Notes: generated by a model from the sequence alone, not told the origin. DNA of 64,000 nucleotides from Glutamicibacter ardleyensis (GCF_014644555.1 NZ_BMKX01000004.1:62001-126000), one strand, 5' to 3'. Numbered from the stretch's first letter, positions 36,817 to 47,614 are shown. A program made the numbers and translations.

Positions 36817-37653
36817 TTAGTACCTGGAGCTGAGAGTTTGGGAAACTCCTGAAGCGAGGATTTCCTCGTTGTACTGTGTCCACGCTTCGACAGCCCACGA
36901 GCCGAATGGTTTGTCTGTCAGTGTCACACAGGCTAGGCGATGTTCCGGATCAACCCAGAGGAATGTACCGGACTGGCCAAAGTGCCCAAAGGTGCTTGCC
37001 GGGTGGCTCTGACCGGTCCAGTGCGGATTCTTGGTTGACCGGATTTCAAAGCCCAGGCCCCAATCGTTGGGGTTCTGGCGGCCATAGCCAGGCAGGATAC
37101 CGGCGAGATTTTCGAAATGAACCCGCGTGGCATCCTGCATAGTTTCTGCCGACACGAGCGTGGGATTGAGAAGCTCGGCCGCAAATATCGCAAGGTCCGC
37201 CGCGTTCGAACGACCATCCTTGGCGCAGCTCCCGGCAATCTCGGTATTGCTCATACCCAGGGGCGTAAAGACGGCCTCTTGCGCATAATCCGGAAAACTC
37301 ATACCGGTTTCTTTTTCAAGATGCTCGGCCAGAACTTCAAAACCGGTGTTTGAATATCCCCGCTTGGTTCCTACCGCGTAACGGATGGTTGTCGAGTCAA
37401 AGTCATATCCGGCTGTATGTGCAAGCAGATGGTGAACCGTGGAGCCTTCCGGGCCCGCCGGATCTTCCAACGTGATTGCTTCTTCTTCAAGGGCAATGAG
37501 GAACGCATATGTGCTCAACAGCTTGGTAACAGAAGCTAGCGGGTAAACACGCAGGGTATCGCCGTGCTCGGCCACTATCGCGCCGTCCCCGTTGACGACA
37601 ACAGATACCGCGTTATCTGCAGGCCACTGCTCAATCTGGGCTAATACGCTCAT
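36817..37653 (-). CDS. Class C beta-lactamase-fold serine hydrolase
   Basis: A 278-residue penicillin-binding-protein-like hydrolase. All three active-site elements are present: SVTK (Ser41-Lys44), YSN (about 100-102) and, in place of KTG, an HFGQSGT segment. There is no signal peptide or membrane anchor, which is usual for the cytoplasmic esterase/EstB-like members of this family. It lies between the decoration cluster and smc and shows no sign of co-transcription with smc, which is on the other strand. The substrate is unknown. Confidence 0.82.
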   Translation of the reverse strand: MSVLAQIEQWPADNAVSVVVNGDGAIVAEHGDTLRVYPLASVTKLLSTYAFLIALEEEAITLEDPAGPEGSTVHHLLAHTAGYDFDSTTIRYAVGTKRGYSNTGFEVLAEHLEKETGMSFPDYAQEAVFTPLGMSNTEIAGSCAKDGRSNAADLAIFAAELLNPTLVSAETMQDATRVHFENLAGILPGYGRQNPNDWGLGFEIRSTKNPHWTGQSHPASTFGHFGQSGTFLWVDPEHRLACVTLTDKPFGSWAVEAWTQYNEEILASGVSQTLSSRY

Positions 37654-37804
37654 AGTTAGACCAATCCCTCATTATTCGTTCTCGTGATTGCGAGCGGGAA
37701 TCACCCAATCGTCGCATCGCTTCGCTAGAATTACGAGCAGGAATTGGGTAGCTTTCCCTTGACCAACCATATCTACACTTGACCGAACATAGGAACTTTA
37801 CGCC

Positions 37805-40800
37805 GTGCATCTGAAGACTCTCACCGTTCGCGGATTCAAGTCTTTTGCTTCGGCGACCACCTTTGAATTCGAGCCTGGCGTGACCGCTGTCGTAGGCCCG
37901 AACGGTTCAGGAAAGTCCAACGTCGTGGATGCGCTCGCCTGGGTCATGGGGGAGCAGGGGGCTAAGACCCTGCGTGGCGGCAAGATGGAAGATGTCATCT
38001 TTGCTGGTACCTCCGGTCGGGCGCCTTTAGGCCGTGCCCATGTATCGCTGACCATCGATAACGCTGATGGAAAGCTTCCTATTGACTATGCCGAAGTGAC
38101 CATCTCCAGAACATTGTTCCGTGCAGGTGGATCCGAATACGCCATCAACGGCTCTTCGTGCAGACTGCTTGATATCCAGGAACTACTCTCGGACTCCGGT
38201 CTGGGCCGCGAAATGCATGTCATTGTCGGTCAGGGCCAGCTGGATAAAATCTTGCACGCTACCGCAGAAGACCGCCGTGGCTTTATCGAAGAAGCAGCCG
38301 GCGTGCTCAAGCACCGCCGGCGCAAGGAAAAGACCCTGCGCAAGCTTCAAGGCATGCAAGGAAATCTTGATCGCCTTGAAGATTTGAGCTCGGAGGTTCG
38401 CAGGCAACTGGCACCGCTCGGGCGCCAGGCAAAAATTGCCCGCCGCGCTCAAAGTGTGCAGCTGGACGTACGCGACGCAAAAGCTCGGCTTTTGGCTGAT
38501 GATCTTGTGTCCCTGAACAACAAGCTTGCCCAGGACATTGATGACGAGACAAAAATCCAGGCCCGCCAGCAGGAGACTGACCAGCGCCTTGAGCACGTGA
38601 AAAAGCATGTGGCTCAGCTGAGTGAAGAAATTGAACTGCTTAACCCGCGGCTGAGCCTGATCAATGAGACCTGGGTGTCGCTGACCACGCAGGGAGAACG
38701 TTTCCGCTCCTTGGCGGCGCTGGCACGTGAACGCGGAAAGCTCCTGGAAGGAAACCAAACCCATTTTGACTCCAGCCGTGATCCGGACCGGCTCGAGGCA
38801 CAGGCCGAACGCCTAGCCGAAGAACTCGAAGAGCTTGAAGAGTTAGTTGAGGACCGCCACGAAATTCTCGCCGAGGCCATCGAGGCCAAGGAACAGGCAG
38901 AGGAACAGGCACGAGCCGAGCAGCAACGCATGGCAGCCCTCCTGCGTGCTGCGGCTGACCGTCGTGAGGGCATGTCGCGTCTTGCCTCACAAGTGGCATC
39001 GGCACGAAGCCGCGTTGATGTGACGCGCGCAGAAATTGCTCGTCTGCAAGACGGGTTGCGTTCCTTTGATGCGGACTTAGAAGCTGACGCAAGATCGCAT
39101 ACCGAGCTTTCGGCAGAACTTGACCAGCATCTGGCCATGGAATCCTCACTGAATGAGGAATTTGAGCGGGCGGAGAAAGAATTTCTTCGGCTCTCCCAAG
39201 CCCAGTCGGAGACTTCGGAACGTGAGCGGGAACTGTCGGTCCAGATTTCCGGGCTGAAAGCGCGCCTCGATGCCCTCCGGCTGAATACCAAGCAAGATGA
39301 TCAATCCGCACAGATCATTAAGGAGGCTCCCGAAGCAATTTTGGGACGCCTTGGTGAACTCATTTCCGTTTCGCCAGGATATGAACAAGCAATCTCCGCT
39401 ATTCTGCGCGACTCCTCCGAAGCGCTCGTTGCACGCGACCAAGGCTCTGCCCTGACGCTTCTCAAATCATTGGCAACAGATCGTGTCACTCATGCAAGCT
39501 TTGTTCATGCATCCGTGAAGAGCACGGATTTAGGCACCGTCGAGGTCTCCGGCATTTTGGCACGAGAGGTTGTCACCGCCGACCCGCTGCTCGAAGACCT
39601 GCTTGATATGCTCTTTGCACATCACTACGTGGTGCAGCACCTGGACGAAGCTGCCGAACTGCTGAACGTAGACCCACAAGCGCAGATCACCACGTTGGAT
39701 GGCGCCACGGTTTCCGCACTACGCAGCTCTGTCGGTGATACGGCTGGTGCTTCGCTCATTGCCCAGCAGGCGTTGGTGGAACAAACGTCGTTAGAACTAT
39801 CTGCAGCAAGCAACGAACTGAGCGAATGCGAAAGCCAGTTAGCTAAGCGCGCCCCGGTGCTTTCGGAAGCGCAGCAAGCCTATGACGATGCTCAGGGTGC
39901 ACTAGCGGAGTCGGATGCCAGCATTGATGAGATCTCGACCTTTCTGGCCAAGCTCGGCCAGAAGCTGCATACAGCCCGCGCAGACAAAGAAGCGTTGGCT
40001 CAGCGAATTCACTTGACCGGCGAAAAACTTGAGATTGAACAAGAATCTTTTGAAGAGATTACCGAACGCATGGAGATGGCCTCTGAGGACCAAGACGGGG
40101 ATTCGGTAGATGACGCCGGCCGCGCGGCCTTGGCAGACGCGGCCGCTGCAGCCCGCCAGCGTGAGTTGGAAGCCCGGTTGGCGCTGCGTAGCAGCGAGGA
40201 ACGTGTGAATGCTCTTCGTTCCCGGGTTGAGGGGCTGCGCAGAACTGCGGCGGCCGAACGCAGCCACCGCGAGGTGGCCGCGCGCAGAGCAGAAGATCGC
40301 CGTGTCCAAGCAGTGAACGCACAACGCGTGGAGCAAGCAGCGGAGCGGGTTTTGAAATTCATTGAAATTTCTGTGGACATTGCCGCCCAAGAACGTGAAA
40401 GGCTTACCGGCAAGCAGCGTGATCTGGACCAGCTGCTATCGAGTCAGCGTACCCAGGCAGAACAACTCGCCGCAGAACTCGCGCGGCTATCTGACGCGGT
40501 GCACCGCGACGAGATGGCGCGTGCCGAGTTGCGGCTCCGCATCGAAACGTTGGAAACGAAATCCTTGGAAGATCTTGGATTCACCGCGGATCATCTGATT
40601 GCACATTTTGGCCCGGACCAGCTGATTCCCGAGGACGTTGATCCAGAGGATCAGTGGGCCGAACTTCACCAGAATGTTGATGATGAGGGCAACATCATCG
40701 GAACCAAACCCTTTGACCGAGTCGAGCAGGAAAAGCGCCTGAAGAAGGCCGAGCGGGACTTAGCTGCGCTTGGCAAGGTCAACCCGCTGGCACTGGAAGA

Positions 40801-41371
40801 ATTTGCCGCTTTGGAGGAACGCAATAAGTTCCTCAGCGGTCAGCTGGAAGACCTGAAAAAGTCGCGCAATGATCTGCAGCAGATCATCAAGGATGTGGAT
40901 GCCCACGTGGAGCGGGTCTTCACCGAGGCGTACAACGATACCGCCGTGCAGTTTAAAAGAATTTTTGAGCGTCTGTTCCCCGGGGGAGAGGGACAGCTTG
41001 TCCTCACCGACCCGGAGAACATGCTGACCACCGGCATCGAGGTGGAAGCGCGTCCCGCAGGTAAGCGGATCAAGCGATTGTCTTTGCTCTCCGGTGGTGA
41101 ACGCTCTTTGACAGCCGTGGCACTGCTAGTTGCCATCTTCAAGGCGCGTCCTTCGCCGTTCTACGTGATGGACGAGGTGGAAGCCGCCTTGGATGATGTG
41201 AACTTAGGCCGCCTGATCACGATCTTCGAAGAGCTGCGCGAAGCATCCCAGCTGATTGTGATCACCCATCAGAAGAAGACCATGGAAGTCGCCGACGCAC
41301 TCTATGGAGTGACCATGCGTGGCGATGGAGTCTCCACGGTAATTAGCCAGAAACTCAGCAGAGCAGTATAG
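37805..41371 (+). CDS. smc: Chromosome segregation protein SMC
   Basis: The 1188-residue condensin ATPase that compacts and separates sister chromosomes. It has Walker A GPNGSGKSN (residues 31-39), long coiled-coil arms, a central hinge domain (about 505-665), then signature LLSGGERSL (about 1093) and Walker B YVMDEVEAALDD (about 1119). Start is GTG 37805 with AGGAA upstream. In actinobacteria it usually follows mutM and precedes ftsY, and here both neighbours are separated by several kilobases of inserted genes. A strong hairpin follows. Confidence 0.97.
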   Translation: MHLKTLTVRGFKSFASATTFEFEPGVTAVVGPNGSGKSNVVDALAWVMGEQGAKTLRGGKMEDVIFAGTSGRAPLGRAHVSLTIDNADGKLPIDYAEVTISRTLFRAGGSEYAINGSSCRLLDIQELLSDSGLGREMHVIVGQGQLDKILHATAEDRRGFIEEAAGVLKHRRRKEKTLRKLQGMQGNLDRLEDLSSEVRRQLAPLGRQAKIARRAQSVQLDVRDAKARLLADDLVSLNNKLAQDIDDETKIQARQQETDQRLEHVKKHVAQLSEEIELLNPRLSLINETWVSLTTQGERFRSLAALARERGKLLEGNQTHFDSSRDPDRLEAQAERLAEELEELEELVEDRHEILAEAIEAKEQAEEQARAEQQRMAALLRAAADRREGMSRLASQVASARSRVDVTRAEIARLQDGLRSFDADLEADARSHTELSAELDQHLAMESSLNEEFERAEKEFLRLSQAQSETSERERELSVQISGLKARLDALRLNTKQDDQSAQIIKEAPEAILGRLGELISVSPGYEQAISAILRDSSEALVARDQGSALTLLKSLATDRVTHASFVHASVKSTDLGTVEVSGILAREVVTADPLLEDLLDMLFAHHYVVQHLDEAAELLNVDPQAQITTLDGATVSALRSSVGDTAGASLIAQQALVEQTSLELSAASNELSECESQLAKRAPVLSEAQQAYDDAQGALAESDASIDEISTFLAKLGQKLHTARADKEALAQRIHLTGEKLEIEQESFEEITERMEMASEDQDGDSVDDAGRAALADAAAAARQRELEARLALRSSEERVNALRSRVEGLRRTAAAERSHREVAARRAEDRRVQAVNAQRVEQAAERVLKFIEISVDIAAQERERLTGKQRDLDQLLSSQRTQAEQLAAELARLSDAVHRDEMARAELRLRIETLETKSLEDLGFTADHLIAHFGPDQLIPEDVDPEDQWAELHQNVDDEGNIIGTKPFDRVEQEKRLKKAERDLAALGKVNPLALEEFAALEERNKFLSGQLEDLKKSRNDLQQIIKDVDAHVERVFTEAYNDTAVQFKRIFERLFPGGEGQLVLTDPENMLTTGIEVEARPAGKRIKRLSLLSGGERSLTAVALLVAIFKARPSPFYVMDEVEAALDDVNLGRLITIFEELREASQLIVITHQKKTMEVADALYGVTMRGDGVSTVISQKLSRAV

Positions 41372-41376
41372 AATTC

Positions 41377-41406
41377 AGGTCGGGCCGCGTTAAGCCGGCC
41401 CGACCT
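41377..41406. terminator. Hairpin between smc and the convergent GT-D gene
   Basis: The arms AGGTCGGGCCG and CGGCCCGACCT, eleven bases each, surround an eight-base loop. It lies six bases after the smc stop and 14 bases before the stop of the convergent gene and can serve both directions. Confidence 0.8.
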
Positions 41407-41419
41407 GGCACAGCAGGGG

Positions 41420-42337
41420 TTAGGCCTTCCGAGTCACCGGAATTGACTCCGGGCGCTGGGCACCCTTGAACACATTCTGGTAGCTATTTGGCAAGTGCCC
41501 TATATCGAGTGCGCGTACACCAAGATCTGCTAGCTTCGAGGCCAGGATTGTTCCGCTCGGTCCTAGTGCGATAAGAACCATGTCTGCGTTTGTATCGCCA
41601 AGCGTGTCGGTTAGACGAGTTAGATCCGAGTAGGCATCTACGGATTTGGAAAGAACCATCTCGTGGCCAGCGAGGTTGTCGAAGAGTTCCGGGATCAGCT
41701 CAAAGCGTGAATCGGCGCCGGTCACGACGGCAACTTTTTTGCCTTCCCAAACCTTGCGCCACAGGCGCACCGCTTCGTCGCCGAGAACGGAGAACGCTTG
41801 TGGTCGGGTCATATGGGCATTGGCGAAGGACTGCGAAGAGATGACTAGCTCTTTCAGATTTGGCCACAGTTCCTGGTAGACACCGGACCAATGCGCATCT
41901 CGGAACAGCTGCGGGAATCCGATGAGCAAGTTTTCATTGTCACTCGTGAAAACTTCACGCAATGCGGCTTGCAGATCCGGCGAATTGGGTTGAAAGCGGA
42001 GATTAAAATCGCTCAACTGCATGAGCCGGAATTCGCCATCACCGAATCGTGCCAGAGACTTATCTGTTGTCGTCAGGACATTGAGTGATTCTCTGAGCGA
42101 CATGACTTGGCGGGAATGGAAGGTGGAGACGGCCTGCATGATATCTGAGGTGGCAGATAGCCGAATGGTTTCCAATTCCCGTTTTTGTGATTTTAGTTCG
42201 CCGTGGATCTGTCGAAGAATTTTTTCCATCTCCTTGGTATCGGTCGACGAGTTTTCAATGGATACAGGGATGGGTTTTCCATTGACTATTTTAACATTGA
42301 AAACGCGGTCGGCAGCCTTTTTGAGCTTTTCTAACAT
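41420..42337 (-). CDS. GT-D fold glycosyltransferase (DUF1792-like)
   Basis: A 305-residue protein with the GT-D (DUF1792) signature. The motif ARFGDGEFRLM (about residues 95-105) carries the proposed DGE metal/nucleotide site, and the C-terminal LGPSGTILASKLADLG and LDIGHLPNSY segments are typical. An N-terminal about 60 residues form a short coiled coil. GT-D enzymes glycosylate surface polymers and serine-rich proteins. Here it may decorate the wall polymer made by the 11-29 kb locus. The start is ATG with a nearby GGAGG-type site (AATTCCGGAGGATC upstream). Confidence 0.8.
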   Translation of the reverse strand: MLEKLKKAADRVFNVKIVNGKPIPVSIENSSTDTKEMEKILRQIHGELKSQKRELETIRLSATSDIMQAVSTFHSRQVMSLRESLNVLTTTDKSLARFGDGEFRLMQLSDFNLRFQPNSPDLQAALREVFTSDNENLLIGFPQLFRDAHWSGVYQELWPNLKELVISSQSFANAHMTRPQAFSVLGDEAVRLWRKVWEGKKVAVVTGADSRFELIPELFDNLAGHEMVLSKSVDAYSDLTRLTDTLGDTNADMVLIALGPSGTILASKLADLGVRALDIGHLPNSYQNVFKGAQRPESIPVTRKA

Positions 42338-42588
42338 GTAGATCCTCCGGAATTAGAAATCTTGCAACCGATCGTGGTGGCAGTGGTCAACTCAAGTATT
42401 GCAGGGTTTGCCGCGATTCATTACACAATTGGCCTCACTCAACACTTGGAACATCCAATGAACCCAAGAAAGTAGCGAGTGCGGGTCAGCTCAAAGAATT
42501 GATCCGTGATATTCCGAGGATTATCGGTTAACTGCAGATTTTGAAGTTGCACCCATGCGGTCGAGGTTCTTAGCGCGTCTTGAACATG

Positions 42589-42624
42589 AGAAAGGCCCGA
42601 GGGGAGCAACCCTCGGGCCTTTCT
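42589..42624 (-). terminator. Terminator of the GH25/wall-binding gene
   Basis: The arms AGAAAGGCCCGAGGG and CCCTCGGGCCTTTCT, 15 bases each, surround a short loop. It lies 22 bases past the stop at 42646. Confidence 0.85.
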
Positions 42625-42645
42625 GAATGATCTTGCTATGGCCGA

Positions 42646-44808
42646 TTAGCAGATATTCTGCTGGCCATTTTTCTTGTACGCGACAGTCTCGTCCAAGACC
42701 ACAGGTCCGCCAAGCAGGACATTCGTCCAGCCCTTCATGGAGCGCATGGCACTGGCTACTGATGAAGGCATGCATGTCTTCTTAGTCAGCAACATTGGTG
42801 CGTCATTGTACGAGGCAATCACAGCGCCAGTTAGGCCGTCGCGGAAGTCGTCAGCCGTAGCAATAAACTGGCGCTGAGAACCCTTAGGCCAGAAAGTCTT
42901 TGCAATCAGTGCGCTGGTGTCATATCGGGTGGCGCCCTCGTAGCGAATCACCTTGGCGTTCGGAACTGCCGCGCGGACCTGGCGTTCAGCCTTCGCAGAA
43001 ATTGCCAGTGGTCCACCTGCCATGTAAACACGCGTTGGCTTCAGGCGCTTGAGTTCTCGAATCGTTGCCGCAGGAACTTCTGCTTTTCTGGTTAGCAGCA
43101 TCGGTGCTTCCCGCCCCGAGGCCACGGCAGCCAGAGACATCGCATCTTCAAACCGCTGACCGGTCGCCAGGAACACTTCGTTAGAGCTTCTCCAGGTCCT
43201 GGAGATCTTTGCGCTGGTGTCGTACAGGCTGGCACCCCAAACTCGGGATACTGGGCCGTAAGACTTGATTTTCTTGACGGTTGACTCACTGATAGCGCTT
43301 GGACCGCCAAGGACAATGATTTTCTTCGGTTTCAGACGCTTCAATTCTGCAGCCACCGAGGAAGGCAGCGAGTCTTTCTTTGTCAGCAAGAGTGGCCCAT
43401 TGTTACGTGAGGCCATTGGCGAGCCAGCAAGAGCATCAGGGAAACGTTCACCCGAGGTGACCACCACGGTAGATGCAGTCGTGGGGAAAGTACGCTTGGA
43501 AATTGCTACCGGAGTATCAAACCAACGCTGTCCGTAAAGCCGTACGGGATCTAGGCGAGTCGGCCAGACATCCATATCACCCAAGTAAGAGGTCACCATC
43601 TTGTACGGGGTGCTACGCGTATTCTTCGCGAAATCCTTCAGCGACGTCAGATTGCCGTTCCAAACATTGGCATCAACATTCTTTGAATTGCCAATGAGGT
43701 TTGAGTTTGAAGAATACTGCCATACGTTGAAGGTCTTCCAACCTTCTGGAAGTTCGCGTGGATTCTTGGTCGAGGTATCGGAAGTAGGGAACACCGAGAC
43801 GTGTAGCGGCCAGTACTTGAAAGCTTCGGAATCACCGGTGCACTGATCCCACCAGGACTGTGCGGTATAGATCATGGGCAACCTGCCCGTGCTGGTCTTG
43901 ATGGTGTTGCCGAAGTCCTTGATCCAGGTCACCATCTGTGCAGGGCTCAGACCGTAGCAGATATCGCCATTACCCTGAGGGTAGGCCTTCTTTTTATATG
44001 GATTCCACTCGATGTCAAGCAATGGCGGCATGGTCTTGCCATCGGCGCTCCACCCACCACCGTTAGCAAGGAATTCCTTGGCTTGAGTAGCTCCACTGGA
44101 GTGCGCGGGCATCGCAAAGTGGTAGGCGCCGCGGATCACGCCTGCTGAACGTGAGGCTGCATAGTTCGTGTTGAACTGTGGATCTTTGAACACTGACGTA
44201 GGCCACGACTGAGTGGCTTTGATGTAGCCGAAACGAGCCCCGTTGTTATAAGCCTGTTTCCAATTGACAGTCCCTTGGTGATGCGAAACGTCAATGCCCA
44301 ACGTTCCCGGTGGACGCCAAGTGCGCAGCTCTTCAAGTGAGCTTGGTACGGCGAGATCAAGATCCTGCTCGGTGTCAGAGGCTACTTCTTGTGCCAGAGC
44401 AGCAAGCTCAGCAAGTGTCGGAGCCGTTGGATCTCCAGACTCATCGATACGCTTTTGCCCTTGGCCCATGGTGGCATCGATAAAATCTTTGTCCAGAGCA
44501 TCTAGCGCCAAAGAGGCCAAGGAACTTCTTTCCTTGGCCGAGAGATCGGATTTTTGAGCTAGTCCTTCTTCAATGGCCTTTGCCGCGGAACCAGCAACAC
44601 TTGGCGTGCTCGCTAGATCAGAAGTCTGCGCTGCTGGGTTGCTGGACTCCGCTGGAGATGGACTCACTGCTACGGAGGTAGAAACGCTAGGAGCTGATTC
44701 CTTGGTGGGTGATGCCATCGCGGGGGCCGTTGCTGCCAGTGGCAAGATCAGAGCGGCCCCGAGCGATAACGCGAGCAGGCGTCTGCCTGCAAAGCGGTTT
44801 TCAGGCAT
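42646..44808 (-). CDS. Secreted GH25 muramidase with three cell-wall-binding repeats
   Basis: A 720-residue exported protein. A signal peptide covers about residues 1-32 (cleavage near APAMA). A Ser/Ala/Pro-rich linker follows to about 165. The GH25 lysozyme domain (about 166-380) has the catalytic DVSHHQG and DIEWNPY motifs. Three tandem cell-wall-binding repeats of type 2 (PF04122-like) begin near 426, recognisable from repeated LGGP/AGGP and ATRYDTSA-type elements. It should cut the glycan strand between MurNAc and GlcNAc for wall turnover, held to the wall by the repeats. It probably forms a single-gene transcript. Confidence 0.88.
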   Translation of the reverse strand: MPENRFAGRRLLALSLGAALILPLAATAPAMASPTKESAPSVSTSVAVSPSPAESSNPAAQTSDLASTPSVAGSAAKAIEEGLAQKSDLSAKERSSLASLALDALDKDFIDATMGQGQKRIDESGDPTAPTLAELAALAQEVASDTEQDLDLAVPSSLEELRTWRPPGTLGIDVSHHQGTVNWKQAYNNGARFGYIKATQSWPTSVFKDPQFNTNYAASRSAGVIRGAYHFAMPAHSSGATQAKEFLANGGGWSADGKTMPPLLDIEWNPYKKKAYPQGNGDICYGLSPAQMVTWIKDFGNTIKTSTGRLPMIYTAQSWWDQCTGDSEAFKYWPLHVSVFPTSDTSTKNPRELPEGWKTFNVWQYSSNSNLIGNSKNVDANVWNGNLTSLKDFAKNTRSTPYKMVTSYLGDMDVWPTRLDPVRLYGQRWFDTPVAISKRTFPTTASTVVVTSGERFPDALAGSPMASRNNGPLLLTKKDSLPSSVAAELKRLKPKKIIVLGGPSAISESTVKKIKSYGPVSRVWGASLYDTSAKISRTWRSSNEVFLATGQRFEDAMSLAAVASGREAPMLLTRKAEVPAATIRELKRLKPTRVYMAGGPLAISAKAERQVRAAVPNAKVIRYEGATRYDTSALIAKTFWPKGSQRQFIATADDFRDGLTGAVIASYNDAPMLLTKKTCMPSSVASAMRSMKGWTNVLLGGPVVLDETVAYKKNGQQNIC

Positions 44809-44914
44809 AAAATCTCCTGTAAAGAATTACGAGTGTGATCGGTGATTCTTCACAGTATATAAAGGCTAGTCAAGAAAGTCTCGTTGGTGGTCGAAAGACG
44901 ACGAGATCCAACGG

Positions 44915-46168
44915 TTATTTGCCTTGGACTGTCGGCTCAGACTCGACTGCGACGGGACGAATGGTCTTCGGTACCAAAAGCCACGCGACCACGCCGATCA
45001 AACACACCGCGCCCGAAGCGCTCAGCGCCACCTGGTAGCTGATGGCATCTGCCATGGCTCCGGCAATCAGCGGCCCGATAATGGCTCCAAGGTCCGTAAA
45101 CATCTGGAAGCCGGCCAGTGCCTTGCCGCCGTTGCGTCCCGACCCGATGACGTCCGCCACCGCCGCCTGCTGGGCCGGACCTAAGATGCCGCCGCCAAAA
45201 CCGGCCAAAATCGAGAAGATGATGAACCCGGTCAGCGAGGTGAAGTAGCCCATGGCCACAATGGATCCGAGCAGGACCACCATGCCCACCAGAATCGGGA
45301 TCTTTCGCCCAATGGCATCGGTGAGTTTTCCAGAGAAAGTCAGTGCGATGCCATTGCCCACGGCGAAGATCGCCAGGGAAATGCCGGCAACTTTCGGGCC
45401 TAGGTCTTCGCCGAAGACCGCTAGCGCAAACAGCGGGATCATGCTGGTACGGATACCAAAGGCCAGCCAGCCATAGCTGAAACCTGAGGCCAAAGCCGCC
45501 CGGTACGCCGGCGAGCTCAGTGCTTCTCGTGTGGTGACTACCTCCACCGCCGACATTGCACCGAACTTCGCCGGATCCTTATCCAAGTCGCGCCGGCGGC
45601 CCAAAGCGAAGTAGACCACCGCTGCAGCGATCACCAGGGCGGTGCCGTAGATGACGAAGGGGATGCGCATGCCAAAGGGAGCCAGCAGGCTGCCAAGGAC
45701 CGGGCCAATGACGTTGCCCAGGAGGAATGCGCCGGCATACATGCCGGAAATCCGGCCGCGCGATTCATTGGGTGCAAGCCGGGCAATGAGTGCCATGGCC
45801 GAGATGGTGAACATGGTGGAACCAAAGCCGCCCAGGCCGCGGGCAATGAGCAGCTGCGTGTAGTCCTGGACTACCGCGCATAACAGGGTGGAGACCGCCA
45901 CCAAAAGCACGCCCGTGACGTAGATACGCGGTTCGCCAAGCTTGCCCACCAGGATTCCTGCCACCGGGGCGAAGATCAGCCGGGTGAAGGCAAAGATGGA
46001 GACAATCACGCTGGCCGCCGCTGCGCCCACATCAAAACTCACCGCGTACTGCGGAAGGATCGGGGCGATCAGCCCGAAGCCCAGGGCAATGATGAAGGCC
46101 GCTACGAGAAGAATTGATATTTCGCGGGGGATGGGAGGGCGTGGCTTAGACGAACGTTGACGCTGCAT
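44915..46168 (-). CDS. Major facilitator superfamily transporter
   Basis: A 417-residue membrane protein with about twelve hydrophobic segments. The loop 2-3 motif (GILVGKLGEPR, a variant of GxLaDrxGrr) and the equivalent SGKLTDAIGRKIP in the second half are clear, as is the motif C-like FLLGNVIGPVLGSL. It resembles the drug/efflux H+ antiporters (DHA1 type). The substrate cannot be deduced. It is divergent from ftsY with about 185 bases between them. Confidence 0.88.
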   Translation of the reverse strand: MQRQRSSKPRPPIPREISILLVAAFIIALGFGLIAPILPQYAVSFDVGAAAASVIVSIFAFTRLIFAPVAGILVGKLGEPRIYVTGVLLVAVSTLLCAVVQDYTQLLIARGLGGFGSTMFTISAMALIARLAPNESRGRISGMYAGAFLLGNVIGPVLGSLLAPFGMRIPFVIYGTALVIAAAVVYFALGRRRDLDKDPAKFGAMSAVEVVTTREALSSPAYRAALASGFSYGWLAFGIRTSMIPLFALAVFGEDLGPKVAGISLAIFAVGNGIALTFSGKLTDAIGRKIPILVGMVVLLGSIVAMGYFTSLTGFIIFSILAGFGGGILGPAQQAAVADVIGSGRNGGKALAGFQMFTDLGAIIGPLIAGAMADAISYQVALSASGAVCLIGVVAWLLVPKTIRPVAVESEPTVQGK

Positions 46169-46354
46169 GGTGACCGGTTCCCAAGCGCTGGTTCACGCTG
46201 AGGAAGGACCTTTCTCTAGAACTGCACAAACTACTGGCAAGAACGCCACAGCAAGTCTATGCCGTCCAAGGCAAACAGGTGATCAACTGGTGACGGAAGA
46301 CTCGAAGGGGGCCTAACCTCTTCAGCCAGGGCAGACTGTGAGAGAATTTCACTC

Positions 46355-47545
46355 GTGACCGATTCGCTATTACTTACCATTATCATTGTCGCGGTCATCG
46401 CCGTGGTGGCCATTGCTGTCATCGCGTTCGTGGCCAAGGGGCGCAAGCCCAAGACTCCGTACACCTCCGAGCGTGACGCAGACGAATCACCAACTAGCGC
46501 CACAGGTTCCGAACCAGGCGAAACTCCGGCCGCTGGGCAGTCCCCGGACGGCTCGGTACTGACCGAGGAACCTCCAGCGCAGCCAGCGGCTCCTGCCGTA
46601 CCGGCACTGGATGTTCCAGAGCCAGTCCAAGGACGCCTTGCCCGTCTGCGCGCTCGCCTGACCAAGTCGAACAACATGTTCTCCAAGGGCCTGCTTGCCC
46701 TGCTCAGCCAGGACTCAATTGATGAGGACGTCTGGGAAGAGATTGAAGAGACGCTGCTGCTGGCGGATCTTGGTACCGAGCCTGCCCTTGAACTAGTTGA
46801 CGCACTGCGTGAACGAGTGAAAATTGAAGGCAGCAAGGACCCCGTTCAGGTCAAGGCAATGCTCCGTGAGGAGCTGCTGAAGCTGGTAGACCCAACTCTG
46901 GACCGCAGCTACCTGCCCGAACCGCACCCGGGACGCCCAAGCATCATCATGGTGGTTGGCGTCAACGGCGTCGGCAAGACGACCACCATCGGCAAGCTGG
47001 CCCGTGTGCTCGTTGCCGAGGACAAGGACGTGCTCCTCGGCGCCGCGGACACCTTCCGTGCGGCGGCCGCAGAGCAGCTGGCAACCTGGGGAGACCGTGT
47101 CGGTGTTCCAACCGTGCGCTCGTTCATTGATGGCGCAGATCCAGCCTCGGTGGCTTTTGAAGCCGTATCTGCGGGCATTGACCAGGAAGTCGACATTGTC
47201 ATGATCGACACTGCCGGCCGCCTGCAGAACAAGGTCGGCCTGATGGACGAGCTGGGCAAGATCAAGCGTGTTGTCGAGAAGAAGGCAGCCATTGACGAAG
47301 TCCTGCTGGTCTTGGACGCCACCACCGGACAGAACGGCTTGGCTCAGGCCAAGGTGTTCTCCGAGGTAGTCAACGTCTCGGGCATCGTGCTGACCAAACT
47401 TGATGGTACCGCCAAGGGCGGTATCGTCGTGGCCATTCAGCGCCAGCTGGGTGTTCCGGTGAAGCTAGTTGGTCTGGGCGAAGGCCCGGATGATCTGGCT
47501 CCATTTGATCCAGAAGCATTCGTAGACGCATTGCTCGAAGGCTAA
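46355..47545 (+). CDS. ftsY: Signal recognition particle receptor FtsY
   Basis: The membrane receptor that docks SRP-ribosome complexes at the translocon. It is 396 residues. An N-terminal membrane helix (about 3-27) is followed by a Pro/Ala/Glu-rich linker and then the NG GTPase domain, with GVNGVGKTT (G1, about 203), DTAGRLQNK (G3) and [10 protein letters not shown] (G4/G5). The start is GTG 46355. It closes the smc-ftsY pair of the housekeeping block. A strong terminator follows. Confidence 0.96.
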   Translation: MTDSLLLTIIIVAVIAVVAIAVIAFVAKGRKPKTPYTSERDADESPTSATGSEPGETPAAGQSPDGSVLTEEPPAQPAAPAVPALDVPEPVQGRLARLRARLTKSNNMFSKGLLALLSQDSIDEDVWEEIEETLLLADLGTEPALELVDALRERVKIEGSKDPVQVKAMLREELLKLVDPTLDRSYLPEPHPGRPSIIMVVGVNGVGKTTTIGKLARVLVAEDKDVLLGAADTFRAAAAEQLATWGDRVGVPTVRSFIDGADPASVAFEAVSAGIDQEVDIVMIDTAGRLQNKVGLMDELGKIKRVVEKKAAIDEVLLVLDATTGQNGLAQAKVFSEVVNVSGIVLTKLDGTAKGGIVVAIQRQLGVPVKLVGLGEGPDDLAPFDPEAFVDALLEG

Positions 47546-47567
47546 ACTTTTCGGCAGTTCCCAAAAG

Positions 47568-47614
47568 GCATCCGTGCCCTGCATCTTCACCGATGCTCGG
47601 CACGGATGCTTTTT
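47568..47614 (+). terminator. Rho-independent terminator after ftsY
   Basis: The arms GCATCCGTGCC and GGCACGGATGC are followed directly by a five-T run and CTTT. Spacing to the ftsY stop is 22 bases. Confidence 0.92.
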